Source: an uncultured Dorea sp. (GTDB lineage: Bacteria > Bacillota > Clostridia > Lachnospirales > Lachnospiraceae). From it: DNA of 6,429 nucleotides. The notes under the pieces were generated by a model. The model ran no database searches, was not told where the DNA came from, and saw only the letters and a list, made by a program, of their open reading frames with translations. A program made the position numbers and the translations under genes. The stretch lies in NCBI GenBank assembly GCA_910579335.1, contig CAJTUQ010000089.1, positions 1 to 6,429 of the forward strand, written 5' to 3'. The stretch's first letter is position 1. Every line of letters starts with the position of its first letter. Shown in pieces: positions 1 through 6,429 of this stretch.

Positions 1-1072
1 GAGTCACATCCTTAAGCATAGATGCTGTCTTCGTGTAATCCAGAATCTCCACCGCCAATTCCTTATCGCTTGTAAGAAGATCAAGCACTTTATCAACTGC
101 ATCCTGATGTTCTGTCTTCGCACTCGACATCACAGTAATGTTTGGCTCAAAAATAAGCTTGGAATCGCCTGTTTGGTTCGGAAACGGGAAGATACCGAAC
201 TCAAAGTTTTCGTCAATGTCAAGGAAATTCTGAATAGACCAGGAACCAGATACCTTCATAGCAGTCTCTCCCTGAACCATTTTGGCATCGCAGTCCGTCT
301 GTTCTGTTGAAAAGGTCTCCGGGAATGTATTGTCATAAATAAGCTTATTATACTCGTATGCGTTCTGCACATCCTCACTGTCTGAGAAAGATACGGCACC
401 GTCGCGGAACTTGTCTCCCCACTGTGCATCCTTATTAAATACATCATTCATCATAAACTGCATCGTCACATTTCCAATTGACCATGTATCCACCATATGA
501 CTTCCGAAAGGTATGATATTTTTAGCTTTACAGTCATCAATGATTTTTTTCAGATCTTCCTGGGTCTTCGGAATCTCCCAGTTATTTTCCTTGAACATTT
601 TTTTGTTATAGTAAACGCCCTGATACATTGCATTATATACAAGACCGTATGTTTTCCCATCAATGGTTACGTTCTCCCTTGCCGCATCTAATCCTCTGTC
701 CAGATACTCGCCCTTAATTTCTCCAAGCACACCCTGCGGCGCATAGGTTGCCACATCTTGTGCTTTTCCAATCATAATATCAGGAAGTCCCGACTGCATG
801 TACTGCTGCATCTTAGGCTGGAAATCGTTCCCCCAGTCTACACATTCCCATTCCAGAGTTATCTCCGGATATTTTTCGGCCAACGCCTCATCAATCATAT
901 CTTCGATTCCTGCATCTGTGGTAGACTGTCCCGCAAGAACGGTAAGCGTTACCTTCTCACCGGCATCTTTACTCCCATCTTCTCCTCCGTTCGAGCTTGA
1001 ACCGCATCCTGTAACCAACGCCGCCATCATTGCGGCAGTTAACAGAATGCTGATTATTTTCTGCTTTCTCAT
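1..1072 (-). CDS. Extracellular solute-binding lipoprotein of a carbohydrate ABC transporter (SBP-B), 3' end outside window
   Basis: Substrate-binding lipoprotein of a family 1 (SBP_bac_1-type) sugar ABC importer, anchored on the outer face of the membrane. The frame opens with ATG at 1072 and stays open for 357 codons to the window edge; by comparison with its paralogue SBP-A, about 95 C-terminal residues are missing. Residues 1-22 form a lipoprotein signal: basic RKQK, a hydrophobic core, then lipobox VTGC with Cys23 as the lipidated residue, followed by a Gly/Ser/Asn-rich linker. The mature part carries VLAGQST (45-51), WECVDWG (75-81), PDIMIGKAQDV (97-107) and the GSWS motif (276-279). 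A perfect AAGGAGG lies 8 nt before the ATG, which fixes the start. It is the second of two paralogous binding proteins in the locus and probably feeds permeases encoded beyond position 1. The sugar cannot be deduced. The 81-nt leader can form a hairpin that masks this ribosome-binding site. Confidence 0.93.
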   Translation of the reverse strand, partial: MRKQKIISILLTAAMMAALVTGCGSSSNGGEDGSKDAGEKVTLTVLAGQSTTDAGIEDMIDEALAEKYPEITLEWECVDWGNDFQPKMQQYMQSGLPDIMIGKAQDVATYAPQGVLGEIKGEYLDRGLDAARENVTIDGKTYGLVYNAMYQGVYYNKKMFKENNWEIPKTQEDLKKIIDDCKAKNIIPFGSHMVDTWSIGNVTMQFMMNDVFNKDAQWGDKFRDGAVSFSDSEDVQNAYEYNKLIYDNTFPETFSTEQTDCDAKMVQGETAMKVSGSWSIQNFLDIDENFEFGIFPFPNQTGDSKLIFEPNITVMSSAKTEHQDAVDKVLDLLTSDKELAVEILDYTKTASMLKDVT

Positions 1073-1078
1073 GTTATT

Positions 1079-1121
1079 TTCCTCCTTGTAATTTATATGA
1101 TAATTTCATTATAAGGAGGAA
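1079..1121 (-). promoter_or_regulatory. Hairpin that would sequester the SBP-B ribosome-binding site
   Basis: Two 14-nt arms, at 1108-1121 and 1079-1092, are complementary except for one A/C mismatch and are separated by a 15-nt AT-rich loop. In the transcript the first arm reads TTCCTCCTTATAAT and the second ATTACAAGGAGGAA. The second arm contains the whole Shine-Dalgarno sequence of SBP-B, so the folded RNA would hide it. The outer nine base pairs (TTCCTCCTT with AAGGAGGAA) are perfect. No U-tract follows, so it is not an intrinsic terminator. The pairing is visible in the sequence; a regulatory role is inferred. Confidence 0.6.
1108..1113 (-). promoter_or_regulatory. Candidate internal promoter -10 box (TATAAT) before SBP-B
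   Basis: A perfect TATAAT lies 35 nt upstream of the SBP-B ATG, in the gap after YesL. No good -35 element is found at 16-18 nt spacing: the 17-nt position gives TATTTG, and a TTGTAA occurs at only 14 nt. AT-rich gaps produce such hexamers by chance, so this is a weak call. If used, transcription would begin within the hairpin loop region, after the anti-Shine-Dalgarno arm. Confidence 0.3.
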
Positions 1122-1153
1122 TTATTTTTACAAATAGGACAGATTTGAATTTT

Positions 1154-1795
1154 TCACTTGTACTTTTTTGCATTTTCGTAAACAGAAAAAACATTTCTGA
1201 AAAAATATGACTTCACGTAATTTAACGCAGCAAAACCTGCCGTAAACCAAACAAAGAACGCTTTCGCCATCATCTGTGGATTGTATACAGAAGCTGCCAC
1301 CGCTGCCACCGTAATAAAAAGCAGCGCAAAAGTGTACCCAAACCTGCTTCCCCCGATAATCAGAGCATTTTTCAGACACACTCCCACCCCATCCTGAAAT
1401 CTTGCCATATAAGGAAAAACATAGAGAAATACGACTAGAACAACAATTCCCACTGCATAAGCACCTGCTAAAAACAGTTGATTCACAATTCCCGAAAACA
1501 GCCTGGCAGTTCTCAAATCCAGAGCAAAAATCAACGCCGCCCCTATCATAAACAACCAGCAGACCGTCCCCTGCCGGAAATTTTGTACGAATCCTTCCCA
1601 ATATCCTCTGAACACATATCCTTCCTCACCCTTCACCATTTTAAGATTAACACTGTAAAGGGCGGTAATCGCCGCACCAACTGTAACAAACGGGATACAG
1701 CTTATTAAAAAGCAAATATTGAGTACCACCAGATTCATAAGTGTATTAAATACTGCCATCACCGGACTATCTGTCCCAGAGCATCCTTTTGTCAT
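1154..1795 (-). CDS. yesL: YesL-family (DUF624) integral membrane protein
   Basis: Small membrane protein of the DUF624/YesL family, of unknown biochemical function, commonly found beside YesMN-type two-component systems and carbohydrate ABC transporters. It has 213 residues, normal for the family. Hydrophobic stretches at about 22-47, 78-93, 106-129, 154-171 and 176-193 suggest five membrane helices. The first helix ends in the P-F-V-T-V-G-A-A segment typical of these proteins, and a G-Y-x-F-R-G-Y-W-x-x-F-x-x-N-F stretch follows at 59-73. The ATG at 1795 is chosen because AAGGAGG sits 8 nt upstream and the hydrophobic part starts soon after it; an upstream in-frame ATG at 1924 would add 43 residues that merely mirror SBP-A coding sequence. 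The SBP-A stop lies 1 nt before this start, so translation is probably coupled. A role in assembling or tuning the adjacent transporter or sensor is only a guess. Confidence 0.9.
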   Translation of the reverse strand: MTKGCSGTDSPVMAVFNTLMNLVVLNICFLISCIPFVTVGAAITALYSVNLKMVKGEEGYVFRGYWEGFVQNFRQGTVCWLFMIGAALIFALDLRTARLFSGIVNQLFLAGAYAVGIVVLVVFLYVFPYMARFQDGVGVCLKNALIIGGSRFGYTFALLFITVAAVAASVYNPQMMAKAFFVWFTAGFAALNYVKSYFFRNVFSVYENAKKYK

Positions 1796-1796
1796 T

Positions 1797-3128
1797 TCAC
1801 CATTCCTCCTTTTCTCCAGAGTTCTCTCCAAAGCTAGCATCACCATCGGATAATCCCGTCTCTTCTGCGGAGGTATAACTGCTAAACTGACGATTTTGGT
1901 CTGCAAAGGCAAGTATTTCATCAAGCGTTTTTTCCCCCTTCATCCAAAGTTGCTGCTGCTGCGCCATCATATTCTGGAAACGCCAGACAAGCTGTGCATT
2001 CCCTACAGTCACATCAATAATCCTACCCTCTTTTTCATATTGGTCGATGTCCTCTTGAATCTTACTTGTATATGCTGGTTTAATTCCTTCCACCACAGAA
2101 AATGACTGCGTAAAGCTTAATATTTCCTGCAAAAGCTCCCGATCATTAAGCAGAGAAAGAAAGATATCATCAATCAGTTTCCCATGCCGGGTATCTGCAC
2201 TTTTCATAAACGTCATATTAGTTTCCTTTATCAACTTGGCATCGCCACTCTCATTCGGATATGGAAATATTCCAAAATCGATATCATCCCCATACTGATT
2301 TGCAAACTGCAAGGACCAAGATCCCGTTAAGTACATAGCTGCCTTTCCCTGAGTAAAACGGTCGTCACTTTCAAATTGGTCAAGCTGAAGTGCATCTTCC
2401 CATGAATGTTCCAGAATAAAACGATTATTTTTTATACTTTTTATCACTTTTTTATTATTACTGAAATCTGCTTTCCCACTGCGGAAATCATCTCCCCACC
2501 GAGGATTATCCTTAAAAATGTCATTCATCATATATTGCATCGTCATATTAGCCGTCTTCCAGCTTTCCTGATAGTGCGCTGCAAAAGGTACGATTTTGTT
2601 TTTTCTCAAAACATCAATAATATGACTCATTTCTTCCATAGTCCTCGGAGTCTGCAACCGATAAGTTTTAAATATATTTTTATTGTAGATGACGCCCTGA
2701 TACCATGCATTATAAGGCATACCATACACCTTCCCGTCAATGCTTACAAGTTCTCTTGCCCCCTTCTCCATCTTTTGAATGCAGCTTGTCGGTATGGTTC
2801 CGAGATTTCCTAATTCGGCATAGTCCTGCACATCCTGCGCTTTTCCAATCATTATGTCCGGAACATCTCCTGCCGCAAAGCGTCCCTGCATCTGCTGATG
2901 GAATTTATCTCCCCAATCTACACACTCCCACGAGAATGTCACATGAGGATAATTCTCCGCCATCCATTCATCAATCATATCCTCCACTCCAGCATCAGAC
3001 GTCGACTGCCCCGCAAGGACACTGATAACAACATCTTTTTCACCAGCCTTCTTTGGCTGCGTGGATATGCATCCCGTAAATACTGTGATTGCAGCTAAAA
3101 CCAGCAAAATTTCCCTTTTCGCTCTCAA
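1797..3128 (-). CDS. Extracellular solute-binding lipoprotein (SBP-A), paralogue of SBP-B
   Basis: Family 1 (SBP_bac_1-type) carbohydrate-binding lipoprotein, 443 residues, of usual length. From a TTG start at 3128 the protein begins RAKR, then a hydrophobic core and lipobox FTGC, with Cys20 lipidated. The same conserved blocks as in SBP-B follow: VLAGQST (37-43), WECVDWG (67-73), PDIMIGKAQDV (90-100), and a GSWS motif. A Gln-rich MAQQQQ stretch lies near the C terminus, and the last 30 or so residues form a Ser/Gly/acidic tail ending EKEEW. The start at 3128 is preferred over an in-frame TTG at 3146 because GAGGGGGAG stands 5 nt before it and the signal peptide then has normal proportions; the start at 3146 has no visible ribosome-binding site. 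It follows the response regulator by 40 nt as read, or overlaps it as TTGA if the regulator's frame is restored. It may serve transport or act as a sensor accessory to the kinase; the ligand is unknown. Confidence 0.93.
   Translation of the reverse strand: MRAKREILLVLAAITVFTGCISTQPKKAGEKDVVISVLAGQSTSDAGVEDMIDEWMAENYPHVTFSWECVDWGDKFHQQMQGRFAAGDVPDIMIGKAQDVQDYAELGNLGTIPTSCIQKMEKGARELVSIDGKVYGMPYNAWYQGVIYNKNIFKTYRLQTPRTMEEMSHIIDVLRKNKIVPFAAHYQESWKTANMTMQYMMNDIFKDNPRWGDDFRSGKADFSNNKKVIKSIKNNRFILEHSWEDALQLDQFESDDRFTQGKAAMYLTGSWSLQFANQYGDDIDFGIFPYPNESGDAKLIKETNMTFMKSADTRHGKLIDDIFLSLLNDRELLQEILSFTQSFSVVEGIKPAYTSKIQEDIDQYEKEGRIIDVTVGNAQLVWRFQNMMAQQQQLWMKGEKTLDEILAFADQNRQFSSYTSAEETGLSDGDASFGENSGEKEEW
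1805..1811 (-). promoter_or_regulatory. Ribosome-binding site of yesL inside the end of SBP-A
   Basis: A perfect AAGGAGG, 9 nt before the yesL ATG counted from its last G, is made by the codons for the SBP-A C-terminal Lys-Glu-Glu. It decides the yesL start at 1795 and explains part of the acidic ending of SBP-A. Confidence 0.8.
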
Positions 3129-3186
3129 CTGAACTCCCCCTCGCAAAAATTCCGGTATTCTCTAGGACTCATGCCCGTATTTTTTT
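3125..3186 (-). other. Frame break at A7 and out-of-frame C-terminal tail of the response regulator
   Basis: On the coding strand the run of seven A (3180-3186) follows TTC. In the frame as read, the protein ends with KKIRA at a TGA at 3169-3171. Reading with one extra A, or after a -1 slip, gives KKNTGMSPREYRNFCEGEFS and a TGA at 3125-3127. TGMSPREYR is the standard end of an AraC HTH domain, and the new stop overlaps the SBP-A TTG start as TTGA. A sequencing error, a true one-base deletion, or slippage at the A run would each explain it. Confidence 0.85.
3134..3142 (-). promoter_or_regulatory. Ribosome-binding site deciding the TTG start of SBP-A
   Basis: GAGGGGGAG lies 5 nt upstream of the TTG at 3128. 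It is an imperfect Shine-Dalgarno with a short spacer and a non-ATG start, so translation is probably weaker than for SBP-B or YesL, unless coupled to the response regulator. Confidence 0.55.
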
Positions 3187-4719
3187 GAACACCCGACTGA
3201 AATAAGTATAATCATCATAGCCCACCAGAAATGCCGCCTCCGCAAGATTCATTTCCGTGTTTCTCACATATTCCTTTGCTTTTTCAATCCTTTTATTCGT
3301 AATGTAGACTATCAGGTTCTCTCCCATCTCCTGACGAAATATTTTTGAAAAATAAGAACTTTCCACATGATACTGCTCTGCCAACAGGCTCAGAGAAAGT
3401 TCCTCAGAATAATGCCCGTCTATCCACTCTGCCGCTTGACGCACAATATCTCTCATAGTGTCGGTCACCGTCTCCTTCCTCTCCGGAGCACAGCATTCTA
3501 TCATTTCCTCAAGAGCCTCACATAAAATGCCGATATCAAGACTTTCCGTAACCTTTTCCACAGATTCCGCCACGCTTTCCAAATCTCCGATTTTTAAATA
3601 TCCTTGACTCTGCATGGAATAATCTAACATAAGACTTAAAATTCGGCGCACTGTCTGTTTAACCTCCAAATAACTCCACCTTTTTTCTCCACAATTGCAA
3701 AGACCTGATTTTTCCAATACAATTTTTCTAACGTTTTCCGGCTTTCCTGATCTTAACGCCCCTTTTAACTGCTTCTCGCAGTCATGGTTGAAATGGCATT
3801 TTACTTTCTCTCCGCCACTTTCACCGTAAGAAAAAACCACCTCATCTCTTTTATTATAGCTTCTCATCATCAAAAGTCCCACCGTTTCTACATATGCTCT
3901 ATGGATATTTTCCATAGAGTAAGAATGCGCACTGATGCAAATAGTCACGCACGATTGGAAAATTACGGAAAGCCTTGCCTTAATTTTTTCTGCTGGGCCT
4001 AAAAGCTCTTGCTTGTCCGTCATTACAATAAATTCATTGGTCCGATAGATATAATTAAATACGATAGCATCCTCCTTTCCAAGTATCTTGTTCATCTCTT
4101 TCTTTATCCGGTAAATCAGCAAGTCTATGTCTCCGCCATTTGCCCGCACAATCTTTGGAAAATTATGTACCTTCACAAGCATCAGACTCATACCTGTGAA
4201 CTCTGCAATGCCGCCTGACGGAACAGATGGAATACTAAATGTTTCATTCTGTTGGAGTATCTGGCTGAGTTCCCGATCCTGCATAACAGATGCCGCTTTT
4301 AAAAGCTCCAGCCTCTCACTCTCCCGCTCCGCAATGATTCCAAATGCTTTTGTAATCGCATTTACCAAATCTATTTTTGCAACCGGCTTAATCAAGTAAT
4401 TAATGCCTCCCGCCATAAACGTTCCCTTTACATAGTCAAAATCATCATATCCGCTTATGACAAAAGTAACGATATCAGGATAGTTTTTTTGCACCTCGTG
4501 TAAAAGATCCACACCCGAAACAAATGGCATATTTATATCTGTTATCAAAATATCCGGCCTGTTTTCTTCTATCTTACGCAGCGCATCCTCTCCATCCGAT
4601 GCCGGCTCTAAAAATTCCAGCATGTACTTCTCCCAGCTAATCATACGCCGGAGCTTCTCTCTTGTCCAATACTCATCGTCCGCAATTAAAACCTTATATT
4701 TTCTTTTATGCATTCCCAT
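3169..4719 (-). CDS. yesN: YesN-like response regulator, REC plus AraC-type HTH, C terminus apparently frameshifted
   Basis: Transcriptional activator of a two-component pair, 516 residues as read. The receiver domain (about 7-125) has the acidic pair Asp14/Asp15, phosphoacceptor Asp61 in ITDINMP, Ser89 in FVISGYDD and Lys111 in LIKPV. A poorly conserved middle region (about 130-415) is usual for YesN-type proteins. The AraC HTH domain covers about 421-516, with helices around LSLSLLAEQYHVESSYFSKIF (two adjoining pieces, 441-461) and NLAEAAFLVGYDDYTYFSRVF (491-511). The frame then ends abruptly as KKIRA, losing the G-x-S-P-x-E-Y-R segment that closes AraC domains. That segment is encoded just downstream in another frame, after a run of seven A. 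With one more A the protein would be 531 residues. The ATG at 4719 has GAGGG 9 nt upstream; an ATG at 4713 is also possible. The gene overlaps the kinase gene by 14 nt, so the pair is co-translated. Its likely targets are the uptake genes of this locus. The symbol denotes family resemblance. Confidence 0.92.
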   Translation of the reverse strand: MGMHKRKYKVLIADDEYWTREKLRRMISWEKYMLEFLEPASDGEDALRKIEENRPDILITDINMPFVSGVDLLHEVQKNYPDIVTFVISGYDDFDYVKGTFMAGGINYLIKPVAKIDLVNAITKAFGIIAERESERLELLKAASVMQDRELSQILQQNETFSIPSVPSGGIAEFTGMSLMLVKVHNFPKIVRANGGDIDLLIYRIKKEMNKILGKEDAIVFNYIYRTNEFIVMTDKQELLGPAEKIKARLSVIFQSCVTICISAHSYSMENIHRAYVETVGLLMMRSYNKRDEVVFSYGESGGEKVKCHFNHDCEKQLKGALRSGKPENVRKIVLEKSGLCNCGEKRWSYLEVKQTVRRILSLMLDYSMQSQGYLKIGDLESVAESVEKVTESLDIGILCEALEEMIECCAPERKETVTDTMRDIVRQAAEWIDGHYSEELSLSLLAEQYHVESSYFSKIFRQEMGENLIVYITNKRIEKAKEYVRNTEMNLAEAAFLVGYDDYTYFSRVFKKIRA

Positions 4720-6429
4720 CTTTCTGTTCCCTCGGTAAAGTCATACATATACTTGTTCCTTCTCCTGGCCTGCTCTCCACAAATAACCCATAAGCATTCC
4801 CATAAAGCATTTTTAGGCGTGCATTGATATTGTGTAAACCGATTGAATTTCCTTCTTCAATGTAAGTTAGCTCGTTTCTGCTTAGTTTCTCATTCAACGT
4901 TTCTGCTTCCATGCCTACTCCGTTGTCTGAAATACATATCTTCAAAAGCTCTCCTTCGATTTCAGTACTTATCCTTATTTCTTTATTCCCTCTTTTATTT
5001 CTCAAGCCATGATTTAATGCATTTTCTACAATAGGCTGCAGAGAAATCCGCGGAATTTTATCCTGCAGCGTTCTTTTATCAATTTCATAAATATATTTCA
5101 CATTATCCTGCATACGTATGCTCATAACATAGCTATAATTCTTCAAATGAATTATCTCCTTTGCAACCGTAGACAAATGCTCCTTCATATTCAAGCTGTA
5201 ACGGAATATATTAGAAAGAGACTGGCTAAGAAGACTGACTTCACGACAATTTTTAACCTCTGCAATACTACTCATGGTATCTAATGTATTATACAGAAAA
5301 TGAGGATTTATCTGCGCCTGCAATGCCTTATATTCTGCCTGTGCTAACAGACGGTTTGCTTGATTTTCCCTTTCCCTCAACACTTCTGTCTGGTCAAGCA
5401 TTTCATTGAAACTGCTCCCAAGTCTTCCAATCTCATCCTTGCTTTTCAGGTCAGAACGTAAATCTCTGTTCCCTTCTTTAATTTTTTGGATTGTATCCAT
5501 CAATGACTCCAGAGGACGCGTCATACTCTTTGATACTGCCACCGTCAACACCGATGCCACCAGAAGCATCAATGAAGCTATCAGTATCAAGTTGACGGTC
5601 AGATTTCTCTGATTCTGCCGCAGCAAGGACTGCGGCATCAAAGAATATGCTGTCAAATTATATTTATTCTGTTCAATCTTAAACAGCTCCCGCTTAGAAC
5701 CTTCCGAGACAACGGCTTCCCCTCCAGAAGCTATCTTTTCAGAAATCTCAGCATAATAATCTTCTTCTTCATCCGTCGTCTTGCCTAATGAAACCACCGC
5801 ACGGTCCCGATCAGGCTGCAGCCAAATGTACATCGTGTTATCTGTCCGGTATTTTTCCATAATGGAAACAAATGCCTTACTGTCTACGTCACATATAATA
5901 TATCCGATTTTATCTCTGGAATTGCTGTTCCCATACAACTTTAGAACAAACCTAATGATATCCTTTTCCCTATATGGATTAAAATAACTGGAAATCAACA
6001 TAACCGTTTCATCTGATTCCACATAATCCATAACCGTGCCAGCATTCTCTTGTTCCCTATCCATGTAAATATCTGTCTGATAGTTGTGTCTCGGCGTCAC
6101 CGCCCTGCGGTATGTGCTGATAATTTTATGGTCCGGGGTATATAAGTAAAGAGAAACTACACTGTCCAACGACTCAAATTTACTGACAACAATATCATAT
6201 GCCTTCCTGTAAAACTCGGCACGAAGTTTTTGTATATCTTTTTCCCGGCCCATTTCCTTTATAAATGAATCCTCTGTATAAATCTCTATAAGATTGTTTT
6301 CAATATTTTTTACAAAACCGTAAATTTCATTTTGCATATTCTGCAGGGAGTTTTCACTTTCCTTCTTTGCCTGATTATATATAAGCCTTGAGGAAGTCTC
6401 CTGAAACAATATGGTTTGCAAAACAAGCG
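4706..6429 (-). CDS. yesM: YesM-like sensor histidine kinase (LytS/His_kinase family), N terminus outside window
   Basis: Membrane sensor kinase partnered with the adjacent response regulator. The frame is open to the window edge, so the true start and the first membrane helix are missing; residues here are counted from the TTG at 6421. About 10-270 is an extracellular sensor region of probable Cache type. A membrane helix at about 273-297 leads into a HAMP linker (about 294-347, with TRPLESL and DEIGRLGSSFNEM). The PF06580-type H-box follows with phosphoacceptor His374 in QINPHFLYNTLD, then RYSL. The ATP-binding domain has the N-box PIVENALNHG (463-472), G1 motif DNGVGM (499-504) and G2 motif GNSIGLHNI (524-532). 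All catalytic motifs look intact. It ends at TAA 4706-4708, within the regulator gene. It likely senses an extracellular sugar, directly or through a binding lipoprotein; the ligand is unknown. The operon promoter should lie beyond the right edge. The symbol denotes family resemblance. Confidence 0.94.
   Translation of the reverse strand, partial: LVLQTILFQETSSRLIYNQAKKESENSLQNMQNEIYGFVKNIENNLIEIYTEDSFIKEMGREKDIQKLRAEFYRKAYDIVVSKFESLDSVVSLYLYTPDHKIISTYRRAVTPRHNYQTDIYMDREQENAGTVMDYVESDETVMLISSYFNPYREKDIIRFVLKLYGNSNSRDKIGYIICDVDSKAFVSIMEKYRTDNTMYIWLQPDRDRAVVSLGKTTDEEEDYYAEISEKIASGGEAVVSEGSKRELFKIEQNKYNLTAYSLMPQSLLRQNQRNLTVNLILIASLMLLVASVLTVAVSKSMTRPLESLMDTIQKIKEGNRDLRSDLKSKDEIGRLGSSFNEMLDQTEVLRERENQANRLLAQAEYKALQAQINPHFLYNTLDTMSSIAEVKNCREVSLLSQSLSNIFRYSLNMKEHLSTVAKEIIHLKNYSYVMSIRMQDNVKYIYEIDKRTLQDKIPRISLQPIVENALNHGLRNKRGNKEIRISTEIEGELLKICISDNGVGMEAETLNEKLSRNELTYIEEGNSIGLHNINARLKMLYGNAYGLFVESRPGEGTSICMTLPREQKDGNA
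4729..4733 (-). promoter_or_regulatory. Ribosome-binding site of the response regulator, within the kinase gene
   Basis: GAGGG stands 9 nt before the ATG at 4719, inside the last kinase codons. It supports that ATG over the one at 4713, which has no clear site of its own. The match is moderate, so coupling to kinase translation probably matters. Confidence 0.45.

Noticed and set aside
758..1091. Plus-strand open frames of 80 and 97 codons
   Set aside because: They are antisense to the well-supported SBP-B N-terminal coding region; no family resemblance and no start signal.
1122..1153. Possible intrinsic terminator after yesL
   Set aside because: Only a 5-bp CAAAT/ATTTG stem with no GC-rich core and no U-tract on the coding strand.
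1128..1601. 157-codon minus-strand frame overlapping yesL in another frame
   Set aside because: The yesL frame has the SD, family features and membrane helices; this one is a Cys/Ser/Gly-rich shifted reading of the same DNA.
1796..1924. Upstream ATG extension of yesL to 1924
   Set aside because: The extra 43 residues overlap SBP-A coding sequence, have no SD, and are not expected in DUF624 proteins; AAGGAGG points to 1795.
2406..2813. 135-codon plus-strand open frame, and overlapping frames at 2705-3025 and 2898-3098
   Set aside because: They lie antisense within the SBP-A gene, have no ribosome-binding site or recognisable domain, and a composition expected of a reverse-strand shadow.
3129..3146. 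SBP-A start at the TTG at 3146
   Set aside because: It would place the SD-like GAGGGGGAG inside the gene and lengthen the signal peptide; the TTG at 3128 has correct spacing and overlaps the restored regulator stop.
3680..3800. Cys/His cluster in the middle region of the response regulator (residues 308-314 and 341-343), as a possible metal site
   Set aside because: The stretch matches the usual variable YesN linker region by position, and the spacing fits no metal-binding motif I know; probably incidental.

Overview
The window holds one co-directional block of genes, all on the minus strand, so the biological order runs from high to low coordinates. It is part of a carbohydrate-uptake locus of the YesMN/YesL type. 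The moderately low GC content, the very strong AAGGAGG ribosome-binding sites, the lipoprotein-anchored ABC binding proteins and the LytS/YesM kinase with an AraC-type regulator all point to a Gram-positive Firmicute. A gut Clostridia/Lachnospiraceae-like organism is the best guess, but the species cannot be named from the sequence.

Layout in transcription order: (1) a YesM-like membrane sensor histidine kinase, from beyond the window's right edge to 4706, whose first membrane helix lies outside the window; (2) a YesN-like response regulator with REC and AraC HTH domains, 4719 to 3169 as read, overlapping the kinase by 14 nt; (3) a solute-binding lipoprotein, 3128 to 1797, called SBP-A here; (4) a YesL/DUF624 membrane protein, 1795 to 1154; (5) after an 81-nt gap, a second and clearly paralogous solute-binding lipoprotein, from 1072 past the window's left edge, called SBP-B here. 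Genes 1 to 4 overlap or lie within about 40 nt of each other and look like one operon. ABC permease genes are expected beyond position 1 but are not visible. There is no RNA gene, mobile element or CRISPR array, and no gene stands on the plus strand.

Proposed working model: an extracellular sugar, perhaps first captured by a binding lipoprotein, is sensed by the kinase. The kinase phosphorylates the regulator, which activates the uptake genes including SBP-B. The paralogous SBP-A, next to the regulator and with a weak TTG start, could be a sensing accessory rather than the main transport receptor.

Three points deserve attention. The regulator's reading frame breaks at a run of seven A, just before the end of the AraC domain. 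One extra A restores a textbook AraC ending and makes its stop overlap the SBP-A start as TTGA. The gap before SBP-B can fold into a long hairpin that hides the SBP-B ribosome-binding site, with a perfect TATAAT inside one arm. The two binding proteins flank YesL as diverged duplicates. The locus type itself is known; no wholly new system is evident.
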